Below, in pieces: positions 1 through 10,400 of a stretch of DNA of 64,000 nucleotides. The stretch is from assembly GCA_946553025.1 (NCBI GenBank), contig CAMNRM010000009.1:28907-92906 (forward strand), in the 5' to 3' direction. The stretch comes from an uncultured Clostridium sp. (GTDB taxonomy: Bacteria; Bacillota; Clostridia; Lachnospirales; Lachnospiraceae). A program made the position numbers and the translations under genes. Each line of letters begins with the position of its first letter. The first letter of the stretch is position 1. The notes beneath the pieces were generated by a model that was not told where the DNA came from, searched no databases, and saw nothing but the letters and a program-made list of their open reading frames with translations.

Positions 1-2
1 AT

Positions 3-344
3 CTGGTGGTAGGTATAAACCGTGAACTGGGGATAATTGAGATAGCACAGCTTGATTCACTGGAAGGTAAAGAATATAAGGCTGCAATGCGATGTAATAA
101 AGTGATTTATTGTGATGACCCGCAAGAGAAAGTTATTGATAAGGATAGTTATTTACAATTAGATAATACTTTTCTGATAGAAATTTATGATGGATTGATT
201 AAGTATCGCAGGCAGCCAGATAAATTGAGTAAAGAAAAGCTGAAGAATGTACTGGAAGCTTATTATTCATATCATAAAAAATATCAAATTGATGAAAATA
301 AACAAGTATACATGACACAGCAGGAAGTGGAAAGCTTACAGTAA
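3..344 (+). CDS. hypothetical protein, 3' part (runs off window start)
   Basis: The frame is open at the left edge, so the true start probably lies outside the window; a GTG at 6 is possible but has no visible ribosome site. About 112 residues are visible. They are charged, rich in Lys, Glu and Tyr, with no signal peptide, membrane segment or motif I recognise. The tail is helical and polar and ends in ESLQ. Codon use is more AT-rich than in the ABC-transporter operon that follows. The next gene starts 42 nt downstream on the same strand. I cannot assign a function. Confidence 0.5.
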   Translation: MVVGINRELGIIEIAQLDSLEGKEYKAAMRCNKVIYCDDPQEKVIDKDSYLQLDNTFLIEIYDGLIKYRRQPDKLSKEKLKNVLEAYYSYHKKYQIDENKQVYMTQQEVESLQ

Positions 345-385
345 ATATAGAAAAACAAATCAAACCAAAGAAAGGAACCCCGCCC

Positions 386-1264
386 ATGCACTCCTCCTCC
401 TCTTTTATGAACAAAATCCGCTTTAATTTCCTTTACATCGACAAATATTCCTTTGGCAGGACGTGGATTTACCCGGAGAGTGCCATTCCCTATAATATGC
501 TGCGCTACATCATTGACGGAAGTGCGGAGTTTATCGTGGATAATGAGGTGGTGATGGTGAAAAAGGGCCAGGTTTCCTACATCCCGGAAGGCTGCTATCT
601 TTCCTGCCGGGCGCTGGAGGACAGTTTTTCTTTTTACAGTATCCGTTTTACAACTTCGGTATTCTACGAGGGTGCCAATTTTCTCCGGGAATATTATCAT
701 TTTCCTCTGGTCATGGATGTGGGGGAGGAGATAGAAACGTATTTTCACGATATCTATACCTGGGTGCGCACGGAAAAGAAGTCGAAGGTTTTCCATGTGC
801 GGGGTGCTCTGGACAGTTTGATTGCAAGTCTGATTGATATTCTTAATGCTGACGAGTCCGCAGATGTGGGGGCGGAAATCAGCGGCCTGGAATATAACCT
901 GGAACAGATCCGCGTGCGGGTGAAAAAGTCTACGATGCAGATAGATCCCAGAATCCAGACGGTGATTGACTACATTATGCTCAATCCCACAGAGGAGTAC
1001 ACCTCGGCAAAGCTTGGAGATATCGCCGAAGTGGCAGAAACGACATTTCGCCGCCTGTTTAAAGACGCTACCGGAAAAACGGCAACTGAATTTATCCGCC
1101 AGGTTCGTCTGACCATGGCGGCAAGGCTTCTCCTTGTTTCCAACGATCCGGTAAACTGTATTGCCCATGATGTGGGATTTGAGGATGCCAACCATTTTAC
1201 CAGGGTGTTTAAGCAGACGTTTGGGCTGACTCCAAACCAGTACAGGAAGAGATCCCAGGAGTAA
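386..1264 (+). CDS. AraC-family transcriptional regulator
   Basis: A 292-residue DNA-binding regulator. Residues about 1-140 fit the AraC-type cupin ligand-binding arm (YIPEGCYLSCRALEDSFSFY). Residues about 190-290 hold two helix-turn-helix motifs with the family signature (EVAETTFRRLFKDATGKTATEF, then a second motif ending in FEDANHFTRVFKQTFGLTPNQY). An AAAGGAA ribosome site lies before the ATG. It sits directly upstream of a same-strand sugar ABC importer, separated by a terminator-like hairpin. By analogy with many Firmicutes loci it probably senses the imported sugar and controls that operon; the regulatory link is inferred from position only. Confidence 0.93.
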   Translation: MHSSSSFMNKIRFNFLYIDKYSFGRTWIYPESAIPYNMLRYIIDGSAEFIVDNEVVMVKKGQVSYIPEGCYLSCRALEDSFSFYSIRFTTSVFYEGANFLREYYHFPLVMDVGEEIETYFHDIYTWVRTEKKSKVFHVRGALDSLIASLIDILNADESADVGAEISGLEYNLEQIRVRVKKSTMQIDPRIQTVIDYIMLNPTEEYTSAKLGDIAEVAETTFRRLFKDATGKTATEFIRQVRLTMAARLLLVSNDPVNCIAHDVGFEDANHFTRVFKQTFGLTPNQYRKRSQE

Positions 1265-1282
1265 TGAAAAATCCATAAAGAC

Positions 1283-1318
1283 AAGGTTCTGGCAGCAAAT
1301 GCCGGGGCCTTATTTTTA
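1283..1318 (+). terminator. rho-independent terminator after the AraC gene
   Basis: Inverted repeat AAGGTTCTGGCA / TGCCGGGGCCTT with a 5-nt loop (several G-U pairs), followed by TTATTTTTA. It separates the regulator from the ABC operon. The 240 nt beyond it, up to 1558, are AT-rich and should hold the operon promoter, but I see no convincing -35/-10 pair. Confidence 0.75.
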
Positions 1319-1558
1319 TGCCCTATTCTTCTTTTTGTCATGTATGCGTTTCGTTACTATCCGACAAAATAATAGAACAAAGTGCCCAACTGCGCATAAG
1401 CCTGTTCTTGTAGGACAATAAAATAATATGATAAAAAATCAAATAAATAGTCGTTTTGTGCTATTATAAGTTGCTCAGTCTGTTGAAATGCATAAAGGAA
1501 ATCAATATAATACCAATAGAAACAGCAAATTGACCAACAAAGAAAAGGAGAAGAAAAA

Positions 1559-2929
1559 ATGAAAAAACGTTACACAAGTCTTATTCTTGCAGCAGCGATT
1601 TCGGCAGCGGCACTGGTCGGCTGCGGGGGTGCCGGAAATCAGACCTCTGCTTCCTCACAGGCAGCGGGACAGGAGAGCGCACAGAATGCTGCGGAAACGG
1701 GGGAACTTTCAGGGGAGATTACATTCTGGCATTCCTTTACCCAGGGGCCGAGGCTGGAAACCATCCAGAAGGCCGCGGATAAGTTTATGGCAGAAAATCC
1801 AGGGGTGAAAATTAATATTGAAACCTTTTCCTGGAATGACTTCTACACCAAATGGACCACCGGTCTTGCCTCGGGCAATGTGCCGGATATGAGTACGGCC
1901 CTGCCGGCCCAGGTGGCGGAGATGATTAATGTTGACGCCCTGACGCCAATTAACGACCTGATTGACGATATCGGCCGGGATAAGTTTGCTCCGGCAGCGA
2001 TTGCGGAAGGAACCATGGAGGATAATAACTATTCCCTTCCCCTTTACCGCCACGCGCATGTGATGTGGATCAGGCAGGATCTTTTAGAGGAAAACGGACT
2101 GGAAGTGCCGGCGACCTGGGATGAACTTTATGAAACCGCAAAAACATTGACCAAAGATGGCGTTTACGGCCTGTCCTTCCCCTGCGGAACGAATGATTTC
2201 CAGGCGACCTTCTTTTTGGATTTCTATGTGCGAAGCGGCGGCGGAAGCCTGCTGACCGAGGATTTGAAGGCGGATATTACCAGCGACCTTGCCATTGAAG
2301 GAATTAACTACTGGGTGAAGGTGTATAATGACTGCTCGCCCAAGGATTCCATTAACTTTGACGTACTGGATCAGGCAACCCTTTACTATCAGGGAAAGAC
2401 CGCTTTTGACTTTAACTCCGGGTTCCAGATTTCGGGTGTTGCGGCAAACTCGCCGGATCTGCTCCAGTATGTGGACTGCTATCCGATTCCCAAGATCAGC
2501 GCAGGGGACGAAACCCAGGGAATTATGACCACGAATACCCCGATGGTAGTGTGGAAGGCATCCAAGCATCCTGAGATCTGCAAGGCATTTATGAAAACCC
2601 TGTACGATGAGGAAACTTACGTGGAATTTCTTCATGCAACCCCGGTGGGTATGCTTCCTGCCATCAAGGGAATTGCCGATACGGAGTCGTATAAGGATGA
2701 TGAAACCATTCAGCAGTTCACCCATGCAGAGGAAGTTCTCACGGCTGCGGCAGATATCGGAACCGCTTTCGGCTATGAGCACGGACCCAATGTGCAGGCA
2801 GGGATTATGCAGAATAACCATGTGATCGAGGAAATGTTCCAGGATATTATTACCAATGGAACCGATGTTGAAACAGCGGCAAAGACGGCGGAAGATAAGC
2901 TGAATGCACTGTTTGAAACCGCAGAATAA
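1559..2929 (+). CDS. ABC transporter sugar-binding lipoprotein
   Basis: A 456-residue extracellular solute-binding protein of the carbohydrate family 1 type. The signal peptide ends in a lipobox (ALVGCGG, Cys about 22), so the mature protein should be lipid-anchored. A low-complexity Ser/Ala/Gln linker follows. The start of the binding fold is typical (GEITFWHSFTQGPRLETIQK). AAGGAG precedes the ATG. Two permease genes follow at once, with no ATPase gene nearby; such importers usually share a MsmX/UgpC-type ATPase encoded elsewhere. The adjacent Gfo/Idh/MocA genes suggest a sugar, inositol or sugar-acid substrate, but the sequence does not reveal which. Confidence 0.95.
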   Translation: MKKRYTSLILAAAISAAALVGCGGAGNQTSASSQAAGQESAQNAAETGELSGEITFWHSFTQGPRLETIQKAADKFMAENPGVKINIETFSWNDFYTKWTTGLASGNVPDMSTALPAQVAEMINVDALTPINDLIDDIGRDKFAPAAIAEGTMEDNNYSLPLYRHAHVMWIRQDLLEENGLEVPATWDELYETAKTLTKDGVYGLSFPCGTNDFQATFFLDFYVRSGGGSLLTEDLKADITSDLAIEGINYWVKVYNDCSPKDSINFDVLDQATLYYQGKTAFDFNSGFQISGVAANSPDLLQYVDCYPIPKISAGDETQGIMTTNTPMVVWKASKHPEICKAFMKTLYDEETYVEFLHATPVGMLPAIKGIADTESYKDDETIQQFTHAEEVLTAAADIGTAFGYEHGPNVQAGIMQNNHVIEEMFQDIITNGTDVETAAKTAEDKLNALFETAE

Positions 2930-2983
2930 TCTTTCCTGGATTTTATGCCGGATGGGTATGTTTTAGGAGAAGGAGGAGAGAAG

Positions 2984-3865
2984 TTGGGAAAGAAAAGTTA
3001 TACGAGATGGCTGTTTGTGCTTCCGGCAATTATCATCGTTGTTGCATTGTTTATTTATCCCATCTGTTCCAGCGTGGTGTACAGTTTCACCAATAAAAAT
3101 CTGATTAAGCCAGCCTTTAAATTTATTGGTTTTAAAAACTACGCAGAGGTATTAAAAGACAGCGGGTTCTGGCTTTCGTTCTTTCACTCGCTGAAATGGA
3201 CGGTATTGTCCCTGATTGGACAGATTGTGGTTGGGTTTACGGCGGCTCTGGCATTAAAGCGGATTGAAATCGGCAAGGGAATTTATAAGACGCTGCTGAT
3301 TATTCCCTGGGCGTTTCCTTCCATTGTTATTGCATTTTCGTGGAAATGGATTCTTAACGGAGTGTACGGTTTTCTGCCCAATATTCTGTTAAAACTGGGG
3401 ATCTGTGAAACGGCACCGCAGTTTCTTACCAGCGGTACCATGGCCTTTGCCACCCTGGTGATGATTAATATATGGTTCGGCGCTCCCATGATTATGGTTA
3501 ATGTACTTTCGGCGCTGGAAACCGTGCCAAAGGATCAGTACGAGGCGGCGCAGATAGACGGCGCGAAGGTGTGGCAGTCTTTCTACTATGTAACCGTTCC
3601 GCACATCAAGATGGTGGTAGGGCTTTTGGTGGTATTGAGAACCGTGTGGATCTTTAATAACTTTGATTTAATTTACTTAATCACCGGAGGCGGGCCGGCA
3701 GGAAGCACCCAGACCATTCCGCTGTATGCCTACAATATGGGGTGGAGCACCAAGCTTATCGGGCGTTCCTCGGCGGTTACTGTGTTATTGTTCCTGTTCT
3801 TGATGCTGATCTGCGGGATTTACTTTGCCGTGATTAATAAGTGGGAAAAGGAGGACAGCAAATGA
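2984..3865 (+). CDS. ABC sugar transporter permease, MalF type
   Basis: An inner-membrane permease of about 293 residues with six predicted hydrophobic segments. It carries the EAA loop that contacts the ATPase (EAAQIDGAKVWQSFYYVTVP). I chose the TTG at 2984 because AGGAGGAG lies 6-10 nt upstream; the in-frame ATG at 2945 has no ribosome site and would add 13 hydrophilic residues. Its stop overlaps the next permease start (ATGA), so the two are probably translationally coupled. It pairs with the MalG-type subunit to form the channel. Confidence 0.93.
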   Translation: MGKKSYTRWLFVLPAIIIVVALFIYPICSSVVYSFTNKNLIKPAFKFIGFKNYAEVLKDSGFWLSFFHSLKWTVLSLIGQIVVGFTAALALKRIEIGKGIYKTLLIIPWAFPSIVIAFSWKWILNGVYGFLPNILLKLGICETAPQFLTSGTMAFATLVMINIWFGAPMIMVNVLSALETVPKDQYEAAQIDGAKVWQSFYYVTVPHIKMVVGLLVVLRTVWIFNNFDLIYLITGGGPAGSTQTIPLYAYNMGWSTKLIGRSSAVTVLLFLFLMLICGIYFAVINKWEKEDSK

Positions 3866-4692
3866 AAAAAGTTAGAGCAGGCTCCGTTATCAGTCATGGG
3901 TATCTGATACTGTTGACCTTTGTATCCATTTTCCCTCTGATTTGGATTTTGATTTCTTCCGTAAAGGGAAAGGGAGAACTTACCGGCAATCCCACCGCAT
4001 TCTGGCCCAGGACGTGGACGCTGGATTATTATACCCATGTAATTAATGACTTAAATTTCTTTGTCAATATTAAAAACAGTGTGATTATCTCCCTGGTGAC
4101 GACGCTGATTGCCATTACTGTGGCATCCCTGGCGGCTTACGGCATTGTCCGCTTCTTTAAGAAACTGGGTTCTGCCATGTCCAAGGTGTTGGTAACCACC
4201 TACATCTTCCCGCCCATCCTTCTGGCGATTCCCTATTCCGTCGTGATGGGAAAAATGGGACTGATTAATACCAGGGTTGGTCTGGTCATTGTCTACCTGT
4301 CGTTTTCCGTACCCTATGCCGTGTGGCTTCTCACCGGGTTTTTCAGAACCGTTCCGGTGGAAATCGAGGAGGCCGCCCGGATTGACGGGGCGAATAAGAT
4401 GCAGACCTTTGTGCAGGTAGTGCTTCCGCTGGTTGCCCCGGGCGTTGTGGCAACTGCAATTTACACCTTTATTAATACCTGGAATGAGTTTTTATACGCA
4501 TTGATCCTGATGAACAATACCAGCAAAATGACCGTGGCGGTAGCCCTGCGTTCCTTAGACGGAGCGGAAATTCTGGACTGGGGCGATATGATGGCTGCAT
4601 CGGCGCTGGTGGTTCTCCCGTCCGTTATCTTCTTCTGTCTGATTCAGAATAAGATTGCAGGCGGCATGTCGGACGGCGCGGTGAAGTCGTAA
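3862..4692 (+). CDS. ABC sugar transporter permease, MalG type
   Basis: The second channel subunit of the importer, 276 residues from the ATG at 3862 (AAAGGAGG upstream), overlapping the previous stop by 4 nt. Hydrophobic segments are typical of the binding-protein-dependent permease family, and the EAA loop is present (EEAARIDGANKMQTFVQVVLP). It is the last transport gene; an oxidoreductase starts 36 nt later on the same strand, consistent with one transcript. Confidence 0.94.
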   Translation: MKKVRAGSVISHGYLILLTFVSIFPLIWILISSVKGKGELTGNPTAFWPRTWTLDYYTHVINDLNFFVNIKNSVIISLVTTLIAITVASLAAYGIVRFFKKLGSAMSKVLVTTYIFPPILLAIPYSVVMGKMGLINTRVGLVIVYLSFSVPYAVWLLTGFFRTVPVEIEEAARIDGANKMQTFVQVVLPLVAPGVVATAIYTFINTWNEFLYALILMNNTSKMTVAVALRSLDGAEILDWGDMMAASALVVLPSVIFFCLIQNKIAGGMSDGAVKS

Positions 4693-4728
4693 GCGTTACT
4701 AAATATAAGAAAGAAAAGGTAATAAGGC

Positions 4729-5847
4729 ATGGAAATGATAGGTTACGGCGTGGTCGGTTCCGGTTACTTCGGGGCGGAACTGGCACGTATTATGAATACA
4801 AAACCGGGAGCTGAGGTAAGGGCCGTCTATGACCCGGAAAACGGAAAAACCGTTGCGGCAGAACTGGGATGCGAGGCGGCGGACAGCCTTGAGGAATTAG
4901 TATCCAGAGAGGATATTCAGGCGGTAATCGTGGCAACCCCCAATTATTTACATAAGGAGCCGGTGCTTGCGGCTGCCAGACACGGACTGAACGTATTCTG
5001 TGAAAAACCCATTGCGCTCTCGTTTAAGGACTGTGAGGAAATGGTCAGAACATGCCAGGAAAATAAGGTCTTTTTTATGGCAGGCCATGTGATGAACTTT
5101 TTCCGGGGTGTGCGCAAGGCAAAGGAATTGATTGGACAGGGCGTTATCGGGGATATCCTGTACTGCCACGCAGCACGCAATGCCTGGGAAGGCACAGGGG
5201 CATCGGAAACCTGGAAAAAGACCCGTTCCAAGTCCGGCGGTCATCTCTATCACCACATTCATGAACTTGACTGTGTGCAGTTTTTAATGGGCGGCTGCCC
5301 GGACACCGTGACCATGGCGGGCGGCAATGTGGCCCACCAGGGGGACGATTACGGGGATGAGGACGATATGCTGTTTATCACCATGGAATATCCGGGGAAT
5401 CGGTATGCGCTCTTAGAGTACGGTTCTGCCTTTCACTGGCAGGAACACTATCTGCTGATTCAGGGAACGAAGGGCGCAATCAAGATCGATATGTGCTGCT
5501 GCGGCATGACATTAAAAACCGAAGAAGGAGAAGAACATTTTCTGGTGCACCGGACGAAGGAAGAGGATGACGACAGAACCAGAATCTACGCGGAAACCCA
5601 GGCGGATAACGGCAATCAGTTCGGACGTCCGGGAAGGAAGCCGTTTTTATGGCTCCAGGGAATTATGGATGAAGAGATGGAATTTTTAAATGCAGCACTT
5701 CACGGCGCAGAAGTGACGGAAGAATTTATGCCCCTTCTTACCGGGGAGGCTGCCAGAAATTCCATTGCAACTGCGGACGCAGCTACCCTTTCCCTGAAGG
5801 AAAACCGGAAAGTAAAATTAAGTGAAATCACAGGCAATGCTTCCTAA
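4729..5847 (+). CDS. Gfo/Idh/MocA-family NAD(P)-dependent oxidoreductase, copy 1
   Basis: A 372-residue dehydrogenase. The N-terminal Rossmann fold has the dinucleotide motif GVVGSGYFGAELA (residues about 6-18) and the family EKP motif (NVFCEKPIAL, about residue 90). The C-terminal substrate domain holds the likely catalytic histidine region GGHLYHHIHELDCVQF. The family oxidises or reduces sugars, inositols and their derivatives. It lies in the transporter operon and is followed by a close paralog, so the two probably catalyse successive steps, or the same step on different substrates, on the imported compound. Substrate unknown. Confidence 0.93.
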   Translation: MEMIGYGVVGSGYFGAELARIMNTKPGAEVRAVYDPENGKTVAAELGCEAADSLEELVSREDIQAVIVATPNYLHKEPVLAAARHGLNVFCEKPIALSFKDCEEMVRTCQENKVFFMAGHVMNFFRGVRKAKELIGQGVIGDILYCHAARNAWEGTGASETWKKTRSKSGGHLYHHIHELDCVQFLMGGCPDTVTMAGGNVAHQGDDYGDEDDMLFITMEYPGNRYALLEYGSAFHWQEHYLLIQGTKGAIKIDMCCCGMTLKTEEGEEHFLVHRTKEEDDDRTRIYAETQADNGNQFGRPGRKPFLWLQGIMDEEMEFLNAALHGAEVTEEFMPLLTGEAARNSIATADAATLSLKENRKVKLSEITGNAS

Positions 5848-5948
5848 AAAAAATAAAGAATTGCAGGCAGGAACAAGTAGTTGTCTGCACGGAAACAGAC
5901 AAAAAAGTAAAAAAGTTGTAAGTATCGAAGAAGAATAGGAGAACAGGA

Positions 5949-7061
5949 ATGAAAACAATTGGATATGCGGTCGTTGGAACAGGTTATTTCGGGGCGGAAC
6001 TGGCCCGTATTATGAAGGAGCAGGAAGGTGCCAGAGTGGTTGCCGTGTATGACCCGGAAAATGCCCAGACTATCGCTGATGAGCTTGGCTGTGAGGTGGA
6101 AACGGATCTGGATGAATTATACAGCCGTGAGGATGTGGATGCGGTGATTGTGGCCTCGCCCAACTACCTTCATAAAGAGCCGGTGATTAAGGCGGCGGAG
6201 CATGGGGTTCATGTGTTCTGTGAAAAGCCCATTGCCCTTTCCTTTAAGGACTGCGCGGAGATGGTGGAAGCCTGCGACCGCCATCAGGTAACCTTTATGG
6301 CGGGCCATGTGATGAACTTCTTCCGCGGCGTGCGCACGGCGAAGAAGATGATTAATGACGGGGTTATCGGCAAGGTACTGTACTGTCACTCGGCAAGAAA
6401 CGGCTGGGAGGATGTACAGCCCTCCATCAGCTGGAAGAAAATCCGCTCGAAATCCGGCGGTCATCTCTATCATCACATCCATGAACTGGACTGCATTCAG
6501 TTTTTAATGGGGGGATGCCCGGAAAAAGTGACGATGGCAGGCGGAAATGTGGCGCACCAGGGTGAAGGCTTTGGCGATGAGGACGATATGCTGTTTATCA
6601 CGATGGAATACCCGGATAACCGTTATGCCGTGATCGAGTATGGTTCAGCCTTCCACTGGCCGGAACACTATGTATTAATCCAGGGAAGCGAGGGGGCCAT
6701 CCGCCTGGATATGTTTAACTGCGGCGGCACGCTGAAAAAGGGAGATAAAGAGGAACATTTCCTGATGCACAAATCCCAGGAAGAAGATGACGACCGCACA
6801 CGGATTTACCACGGAACCGAGATGGACGGTGCCATTATGTACGGACGCCCGGGGAAAAAGCCTCCGATGTGGCTGCACGGGATTATGTATGACGAGATGG
6901 AATACTTTAACGGAATCATGCACGGTGCACAGCCGGATGAAGAGTTTAAGCCTCTGCTCACCGGAGAAGCCGCCAGAAACGCCATCGCAACCGCCGACGC
7001 CTGCACGAAATCGCGGTTTGAGAACAGGAAGGTGAAGTTGTCGGAGATTATAGATCAATAG
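5949..7061 (+). CDS. Gfo/Idh/MocA-family NAD(P)-dependent oxidoreductase, copy 2
   Basis: A 370-residue paralog of the preceding gene. Conservation runs over the whole length: Rossmann motif VVGTGYFGAELARIM, FCEKPIALSFKDC, the GGHLYHHIHELDC block and the acidic EEDDDRTRIY segment are shared almost unchanged. AGGAG precedes the ATG and a 101-nt spacer separates the copies. All catalytic motifs are intact in both, so neither looks decayed. The next gene is under its own promoter, so this probably ends the sugar operon. Confidence 0.93.
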   Translation: MKTIGYAVVGTGYFGAELARIMKEQEGARVVAVYDPENAQTIADELGCEVETDLDELYSREDVDAVIVASPNYLHKEPVIKAAEHGVHVFCEKPIALSFKDCAEMVEACDRHQVTFMAGHVMNFFRGVRTAKKMINDGVIGKVLYCHSARNGWEDVQPSISWKKIRSKSGGHLYHHIHELDCIQFLMGGCPEKVTMAGGNVAHQGEGFGDEDDMLFITMEYPDNRYAVIEYGSAFHWPEHYVLIQGSEGAIRLDMFNCGGTLKKGDKEEHFLMHKSQEEDDDRTRIYHGTEMDGAIMYGRPGKKPPMWLHGIMYDEMEYFNGIMHGAQPDEEFKPLLTGEAARNAIATADACTKSRFENRKVKLSEIIDQ

Positions 7062-7100
7062 TTTGAAAAAGTTGTTTGAGGAAACCCATCATAAAACTCC

Positions 7101-7129
7101 TTGACTTTTCCCCTCCCCGTCGATATAAT
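7101..7129 (+). promoter_or_regulatory. sigma-A promoter for the ileS T-box leader
   Basis: TTGACT (7101-7106) and TATAAT (7124-7129) are separated by exactly 17 nt, close to the vegetative consensus. The start point would fall near 7136, just before the T-box leader. Confidence 0.85.
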
Positions 7130-7135
7130 AATGGG

Positions 7136-7380
7136 GAAACGTTAAAGACAAAGACGGAGAGAGTAGCGCAGCCGGAAACCTTTAGAGAGCCGGGGAGGGT
7201 GGAAGCCCGGCGGGAGTAAAGCTGACGTGAAGATCACTCCTGAGTTGCCGGCTGAACTGTTTTTTCGTAGGCCAGGACGGATTTCCCCCGTTATAGGGAA
7301 CGCATATTAAAGTATGCCGTAATAGGTGGTAAAACGAAGCAGCCTTCGTCCTGATTACAGAGGATGGAGGCTTTTTATAT
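7136..7380 (+). promoter_or_regulatory. T-box leader controlling ileS
   Basis: A structured leader of about 245 nt upstream of isoleucyl-tRNA synthetase. A T-box-like sequence (AATAGGTGGTAAAACG, from 7321) precedes a strong terminator. A candidate specifier codon ATC (Ile) at 7233-7235 lies in the region where the stem I internal loop is expected. T-boxes bind uncharged tRNA and switch from terminator to antiterminator; the Ile specifier fits the downstream gene. The T-box consensus is slightly degenerate, and the exact specifier position is inferred without folding. Confidence 0.85.
7341..7377 (+). terminator. T-box-controlled terminator
   Basis: Stem AGCCTTCGTCCT / AGGATGGAGGCT (two G-U pairs), 8-nt loop, then TTTTTA. 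It lies right after the T-box sequence, as expected for the conditional terminator. Confidence 0.88.
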
Positions 7381-7425
7381 ACCTTTTTGCGGCACGAATG
7401 TACTTGCGAAATGGAGGAAAAAGTA

Positions 7426-10400
7426 ATGTCTGACACAGCAAAAAAGATGGTGTATCAGAAAGTTCCCACCGATTTGAATTTTGTGGAACGGGAAAAGAAG
7501 GTAGAAGCCTTCTGGTCGGAGAATAAGATCTTTGAAAAGAGCATCGAACTCCGCGACAAGGGGGATTCCTATGTGTTTTATGACGGGCCGCCCACGGCGA
7601 ATGGAAAGCCGCACATCGGTCATGTGCTGACCCGGGTAATTAAGGATATGATTCCCCGCTACCGCACGATGAAGGGATTTAAGGTGCCAAGGAAGGCAGG
7701 CTGGGACACGCACGGGCTTCCGGTGGAGCTGGAAGTGGAAAAGATGCTGGGCTTGGACGGCAAGGAGCAGATTGAGGAATACGGCCTTGCCCCGTTTATC
7801 GAACACTGTAAGGAAAGCGTCTGGAAGTACAAGGGGATGTGGGAGGATTTTTCTTCCACCGTCGGCTTCTGGGCGGATATGAATGACCCTTATGTAACCT
7901 ATCATGACAACTATATTGAATCCGAGTGGTGGGCCTTAAAGGAGATCTGGAACAAGGGCCTTTTGTACAAGGGCTTTAAGATTGTCCCCTACTGTCCGCG
8001 CTGCGGCACCCCGCTTTCTTCGCACGAGGTTGCCCAGGGCTATAAGGATGTCAAGGAACGCTCTGCCATTGCCCGGTTTAAGGTGGTCGGCGAGGATGCC
8101 TATTTCCTGGCCTGGACGACGACGCCCTGGACCCTGCCCTCGAACGTGGCGCTCTGCGTAAATCCGGCGGAGGAATACGTTAAGGTCAAGGCTTCGGACG
8201 GCTACACCTACTATATGGCGGGTGCTCTGGTAGGAACCGTACTTGGCGAGGATGCCCAGGTGCTGGAGCGGTATCAGGGAAAGGATCTGGAATATAAGGA
8301 ATACGAGCCTCTCTTTGACTGTGCCGTAGCCCTCTGTGAAAAACAGCATAAAAAAGCATATTTTGTTACCTGCGACGGCTATGTAACCCTGACCGACGGT
8401 ACAGGAATCGTTCACATTGCCCCTGCTTTTGGTGAGGATGATGCCAATGTGGGCCGCAAGTACGATCTTCCTTTCGTTCAGTTAGTCAACGGCAAGGGGG
8501 AGATGACCGAAGAAACGCCCTATGCAGGGATGTTCTGCAAAACGGCTGACCCGGAGATCTTAAAGGATCTGGACAAAAAAGGTCTTTTATTCTCCGCGCC
8601 GAAGTTTGAGCACAGCTATCCGCATTGCTGGCGGTGCAGCACGCCATTGATTTACTATGCAAGAGAGTCCTGGTTTATCAAGATGACCGCGGTAAAAGAG
8701 GACTTAATCCGCAATAACAACACCATCAACTGGATTCCCGAGAGCATCGGCAAGGGGCGTTTCGGCGACTGGCTGGAGAATATCCAGGACTGGGGCCTTT
8801 CCCGCAACCGCTACTGGGGAACACCGTTAAATATCTGGGAGTGCGAGTGCGGACACATGCATTCCATCGGCAGCCGCGAAGAGTTAAAATCCATGAGCAC
8901 AAACTATGCGGATGTGGCGAAAAAGTATGCCAAAGAGATGGATAAGGAAGAAAACGGCGAAGTTGAGCTGCACCGTCCGTTTATCGACGATGTACTCATC
9001 ACCTGTCCCAAGTGCGGCAAGCCCATGCACCGGGTTCCCGAGGTTATCGACTGCTGGTTTGACTCCGGGGCCATGCCTTTTGCCCAGCACCATTATCCGT
9101 TTGAAAATAAGGAATTATTTGAAGCGCAGTTCCCGGCACAGTTTATCTCTGAGGCCGTGGACCAGACCCGCGGGTGGTTTTACTCCCTGTTAGCTGAATC
9201 GACCCTGCTCTTTAACCGTGCGCCCTATGAAAACGTTATTGTCCTTGGACATATTCAGGATGAGAACGGACGGAAGATGAGTAAGTCCGCGGGAAATGCC
9301 GTCGATCCGTTTGACGCCTTAAAAACCTACGGTGCCGACGCCATCCGCTGGTATTTCTATGTCAATTCCGCGCCGTGGCTGCCCAACCGCTTCCATGGAA
9401 AGGCGGTTATGGAAGGCCAGCGCAAGTTTATGGGAACGCTGTGGAACACCTATGCCTTCTTTGTCCTGTATGCGAATATCGATGAATTTGACGCGACAAA
9501 GTATTCCTTAGAGTACGATAAGCTTTCCGTTATGGATAAGTGGCTGCTCAGCAAGATGAATACCATGGTTAAGGAAGTAGATAAGGATTTGGCAAACTAT
9601 CAGATTCCTGAGGCTGCCAGGGCCTTACAGTCCTTTGTGGATGATATGAGCAACTGGTACGTCCGCAGAAGCCGCGAACGCTTCTGGGCAGGGGGGATGG
9701 AGCAGGATAAGATTAACGCCTACGAAACCCTCTACACCGCGCTGGTTACGGTGGCAAAGGCCGCCGCGCCGATGATTCCGTTTATGACCGAGGATATTTA
9801 CCGGAACCTGGTGTGCAGCATTGACCCGAAAGCGCCGGAAAGCATCCATCTCTGCGATTTCCCGGCGGTGGATGAAATGATGATTGACCCGGAACTGGAA
9901 GAAAACATGGATCAGGTGCTTAAGGTGGTTGTGATGGGACGCGCCGCGAGAAATACGGCAAACATCAAAAACCGCCAGCCGATTGGCCGGATGTTTGTCA
10001 AGTCGGGGCACAGCCTGCCGGAGTTTTTTGTAACGATTATTGAAGAAGAACTGAATGTCAAGAGTGTTGTATTTACGGAAGATGTGCGGGAATTTACCAC
10101 CTACACCTTTAAGCCGCAGTTAAAGACCGTCGGCCCGAAATACGGCAAGCTCTTAAATCCGATCCGTGCGGCTTTATCTGAGGTTGACGGCAATGCCGCG
10201 ATGGATACCTTAGAGGAGAAAGGAGAACTTTCCTTTACCTTCGGCGATGCCCAGGTGGTTCTGACAAAGGACGATCTTTTAATTGATGTGGCGCAGAAGG
10301 ACGGTTTTGTTACCGAGGAAGATAACGTGGTTACGGTTGTCCTTGATACGAATTTAACCGAAGAACTTCTCGAAGAAGGCTTTGTCCGGGAGATCATCAG

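Noticed and set aside
284..1276. Long minus-strand open frame of about 330 codons
   Set aside because: It is antisense to the clear AraC-family gene, has no ribosome site, and its product is His-rich with no family character.
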